A DNA stretch of 8,559 bases from Mobilitalea sp. (GTDB taxonomy: Bacteria; Bacillota_A; Clostridia; Lachnospirales; Lachnospiraceae), in contig JARKQP010000964.1 of NCBI GenBank assembly GCA_029974875.1, positions 1-8,559 on the forward strand. Reading direction: 5' to 3'. The translations under genes were made by a program, and so were the position numbers. The first letter of the stretch is position 1. Each line of letters starts with the position of its first letter. The notes beneath the pieces were generated by a model. The model saw only the letters and a list, made by a program, of their open reading frames with translations. It did not search any database and was not told where the DNA came from. Below, piece by piece: positions 6,339 to 8,559 of this stretch.

Positions 6339-7892
6339 ATGAGTATATTAAATGTTACAAATCTAAGCCACGGCTTTGGTGACCGTGCAATTTTTCATGA
6401 TGTGTCCTTCCGCCTGCTAAAGGGTGAGCATATCGGCCTGATCGGTGCCAATGGGGAAGGTAAATCAACCTTCATGAATATAGTGACAAACCGGCTAATG
6501 CCGGATGAAGGTAAGGTTGAGTGGGCTAAGCATGTCCACGCCGGATACCTTGACCAGCACGCCGCTCTGGAAAAAGGCATGACGCTTCGGAGCGTGCTCC
6601 AGTCTGCCTTCTCATATTTATTTGATTTAGAGGAAAAGATGAACCAGATCTGTGATTCCATGGGGACAGCCGAGGGTGATGAGCTGCAGGAAATGATTGA
6701 TGAGCTTGGGACAATCCAGGATCTGTTAACCATCCATGATTTCTATATTATTGACAGTAAGGTGGAGGAAATTGCACATGCACTTGGCCTGGATGAGCTT
6801 GGCCTTGACTGTGATGTATCCGATTTAAGCGGAGGCCAGAGGACGAAGCTGCTGCTGGGTAAGCTGCTGTTGGAAAAACCGGATATCCTTTTGTTGGACG
6901 AGCCTACGAATTACCTGGATGTACAGCATATTGAATGGCTGAAGCGGTACTTAAATGACTATGAGAATGCCTTTATCCTGATTTCCCACGATATTCCCTT
7001 CTTAAACAGCGTGGTTAATATTATTTATCATATGGAGAACCAGGAACTGAACCGTTATGTGGGTAACTACGACAAATTCCTGGAGGTTCATGAAATGAAG
7101 AAGAACCAGCTGGAAGCAGCGTATAAGCGCCAGCAGAAGGAAATTGAAGAGCTGGAGGATTTTGTAGCCCGCAATAAGGCAAGAGTATCCACCAGGAATA
7201 TGGCTATGTCCCGTCAGAAAAAGCTTGATAAGATGGAGGTTATTGAGCTTGCCAAGGATAAGCCAAAGCCGGAGTTCAATTTTAAGGAGGCAAGAGCCGC
7301 CGGCCGGTACATTTTCCAGACTGAGGATTTTGTTATCGGCTACGAGGATCCCCTCTCCTCCCCTTTAGCCCTTTCCATGGAGCGCGGGGAAAAGATTGCC
7401 CTGGTAGGCGCAAATGGTATTGGAAAGACTACTTTATTAAAGAGTATCTTAGGGTTAATTCCCTCCCTCAGCGGCAAGGTTACCCTGGGCGACTATTTAA
7501 ACATCGGATATTTTGAACAGGAAATGGCTCCAGGAAATACCACCACCTGTTTGGAGGAGATATGGAAGGAGTACCCCGGCTTCACCCAGTATGAGGTACG
7601 CTCCGCCCTTGCAAAATGCGGCCTGACCACAAAGCATATCGAAAGCCAGATCAGGGTCTTAAGCGGTGGTGAGCAGGCAAAGGTACGCCTCTGCAAGCTG
7701 ATTAACCGGGAAACCAATATCCTTTTGCTGGACGAGCCGACAAACCACCTGGATGTGGATGCCAAGGAAGAGCTAAAGCGTGCACTTAAGGCCTACAGGG
7801 GCGGCATCCTCCTGATCTGCCATGAGCCGGAGTTCTATGAGGATCTGGTTACCCAGGTATGGGATTGCTCCAAATGGAGCACGAAGAAATAA
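6339..7892 (+). CDS. ABC-F family ATPase (ribosome-associated, dual ABC domain)
   Basis: A 517-residue soluble protein with two ATP-binding cassettes and no membrane segment, as in ABC-F proteins, which act on the ribosomal E site in translation or antibiotic protection. ABC1 has Walker A GANGEGKST (36-44), signature LSGGQ (163-167), Walker B ILLLDEPT (183-190) and switch ISHD (215-218). A charged helical interdomain linker lies at about 250-315. ABC2 has GANGIGKTT (357-365), LSGGEQ (441-446), ILLLDEPTNHLD (461-472) and CHEPEF (494-499). In ABC2 the usual S-H-D becomes C-H-E but keeps the histidine. No long C-terminal extension is present. The frame is open to 6264, but the ATG at 6339 is preferred: AAGGAG lies 9 bp upstream, the promoter -10 lies within the longer version, and the family N-terminus begins here. 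Housekeeping versus resistance role cannot be told from sequence. Confidence 0.93.
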   Translation: MSILNVTNLSHGFGDRAIFHDVSFRLLKGEHIGLIGANGEGKSTFMNIVTNRLMPDEGKVEWAKHVHAGYLDQHAALEKGMTLRSVLQSAFSYLFDLEEKMNQICDSMGTAEGDELQEMIDELGTIQDLLTIHDFYIIDSKVEEIAHALGLDELGLDCDVSDLSGGQRTKLLLGKLLLEKPDILLLDEPTNYLDVQHIEWLKRYLNDYENAFILISHDIPFLNSVVNIIYHMENQELNRYVGNYDKFLEVHEMKKNQLEAAYKRQQKEIEELEDFVARNKARVSTRNMAMSRQKKLDKMEVIELAKDKPKPEFNFKEARAAGRYIFQTEDFVIGYEDPLSSPLALSMERGEKIALVGANGIGKTTLLKSILGLIPSLSGKVTLGDYLNIGYFEQEMAPGNTTTCLEEIWKEYPGFTQYEVRSALAKCGLTTKHIESQIRVLSGGEQAKVRLCKLINRETNILLLDEPTNHLDVDAKEELKRALKAYRGGILLICHEPEFYEDLVTQVWDCSKWSTKK

Positions 7893-7960
7893 TAAAACCA
7901 GTTTAGGATTTTCCTAGTGTGCTGTTAGTTTACTTATATGAGAAAGTACACCGGGGTATT

Positions 7961-8025
7961 AAAAAGAGTTTCGCCTTTGTTAGAACCAAGCTACCGCATT
8001 GCTTCTAAAACAATGACGAAACTCT
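7961..8025 (-). terminator. Intrinsic terminator for the pirin-family gene
   Basis: On the minus strand, AGAGTTTCG pairs with CGAAACTCT (plus 8017-8025 and 7965-7973, 9 bp). Inside is a second stem TTGTTTTAGAA/TTCTAACAA with a two-base bulge. The outer stem runs directly into TTTTTAATA (plus 7957-7965 reversed). It lies about 115 bp beyond the pirin stop, with the 11-bp repeat array between. On the plus strand no T-tract follows, so it is not a good terminator for the ABC-F gene. Confidence 0.65.
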
Positions 8026-8061
8026 GTTGCCGTCCGTCTGTATCCTTCCACTGTATTAAAT

Positions 8062-8149
8062 CATATTATGCTTTTATTATGCTTTTATTATGCTCTTATT
8101 ATGCTCTTATTATGCTCTTATCATACTTTCATTGTGCCTTTATTTTGCT
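8062..8149. repeat. 11-bp tandem repeat, eight copies
   Basis: Eight consecutive 11-bp units start at 8062 and every 11 bp to 8139. The best copies are TTTATTATGCT (two) and CTTATTATGCT (two), flanked by diverged copies such as CTTATCATACT, TTCATTGTGCC and TTTATTTTGCT. The period is exact with no indels. The last unit covers the stop codon and last residues of the pirin-family gene. The period is close to one turn of B-DNA. Confidence 0.9.
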
Positions 8150-8559
8150 TTCACAAAGGTACCCTCACGTATCTCCCGGAAGGCCTGTTCCAGCTCCTGG
8201 GATGTGTTCATAACAATCGGACCTCCCCAGGCAATCGGTTCACGAAGTGGCTTGCCCAGGAACACTACAATTCTCAGTGGCTCGGACTGGGCTGTTATCT
8301 CCAGCTCTTCCGCCTTTGAGAACAGAACCGCCCGCTTGGATTCCAGTGCTTGCTTCTCATTACCTCCAAAAATCCCTGAGCCTTCCAGGATATAGGCAAA
8401 TGCCGTTTCCTCCGGATCTGTATTGAGGCTCCAGGTTGTGTCCGGAGATATGCTGACGTCCAGCACTGTCGCTTTAACATAGTCGCCCTGCATCGCTCCA
8501 GCTTGATTTTTATAGTAGCCGGACAAAATGCGGACAATGCTTCCCTGCTCTTCCACAAC
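8140..8559 (-). CDS. Pirin family protein, C-terminal part (runs off the right edge)
   Basis: Only the last 140 or so residues are in the window; the frame stays open to the edge and no RBS precedes the apparent GTG at 8556, so the true start lies outside. Pirins are bicupin proteins of about 280-300 residues. Some act as quercetinases or redox-responsive regulators, others have unknown roles. The visible part is the C-terminal cupin. It carries AYILEGSGIFGGNE, then VVFLGKPLREPIAWGGPIVMN and a final QAFREIREGTF, which closely match the conserved end of pirin family members. The metal-binding histidine motif of the N-terminal cupin would lie beyond the edge. The gene converges on the ABC-F gene. 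Its last codons and stop (plus 8140-8142) lie in the 11-bp tandem repeat. Confidence 0.9.
   Translation of the reverse strand, partial: VVEEQGSIVRILSGYYKNQAGAMQGDYVKATVLDVSISPDTTWSLNTDPEETAFAYILEGSGIFGGNEKQALESKRAVLFSKAEELEITAQSEPLRIVVFLGKPLREPIAWGGPIVMNTSQELEQAFREIREGTFVKAK

Noticed and set aside
7904..7916. TAGGA-TTT-TCCTA hairpin after the ABC-F stop as a terminator
   Set aside because: The stem is only 5 bp of weak pairs and no T-tract follows; the plus-strand end of the ABC-F transcript remains unassigned.
7938..8319. Plus-strand open frames over the 11-bp repeat (Leu/Tyr-rich peptides)
   Set aside because: Low-complexity translation of the repeat and antisense pirin; no RBS and no family resemblance.

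Overview
The window looks like chromosomal DNA from a low-to-moderate GC Firmicute, most plausibly a Clostridia / Lachnospiraceae-type anaerobe. The basis is strong GGAGG ribosome binding sites before every start, sigma-70/SigA-like promoters with 17-bp spacers, an AroQ-type bifunctional PheA, and a DUF5050-like anchored repeat protein. This is inference from style and protein families; no marker fixes the genus. There is no phage, plasmid, IS or CRISPR signature.

Layout, left to right. (1) At the extreme left edge only the RBS and first codons of a minus-strand gene are present. (2) pheA (chorismate mutase/prephenate dehydratase, minus) is separated by a 300-bp divergent promoter region from a plus-strand, membrane-anchored DUF5050-like protein. 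(3) That protein converges on folC. The junction holds a bidirectional terminator inside an array of degenerate ~20-bp tandem repeats that runs into the last codons of folC. (4) On the minus strand, an RlmI-type PUA + SAM methyltransferase lies 27 bp upstream of folC (probable operon). Further upstream is gtrA-like, a small four-helix membrane protein. (5) The gtrA-like gene is flanked on both sides by clusters of short perfect hairpins, all with different arms. These are the least explained features of the window. (6) A divergent plus-strand ABC-F ATPase follows. (7) It converges on the C-terminal half of a pirin-family gene that runs off the right edge. Between them lie a minus-strand terminator and a clean 11-bp tandem repeat that overlaps the pirin stop codon.

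The genes are mostly housekeeping: aromatic amino acid synthesis, folate polyglutamylation, rRNA methylation, and a ribosome-associated ABC-F ATPase. I see no obviously new multi-gene system. The unusual content is intergenic: two tandem-repeat arrays that extend into the 3' ends of minus-strand genes at convergent junctions, and two hairpin clusters bracketing gtrA-like, one of which contains a 13-bp-arm palindrome with an extended -10 promoter motif on both strands.
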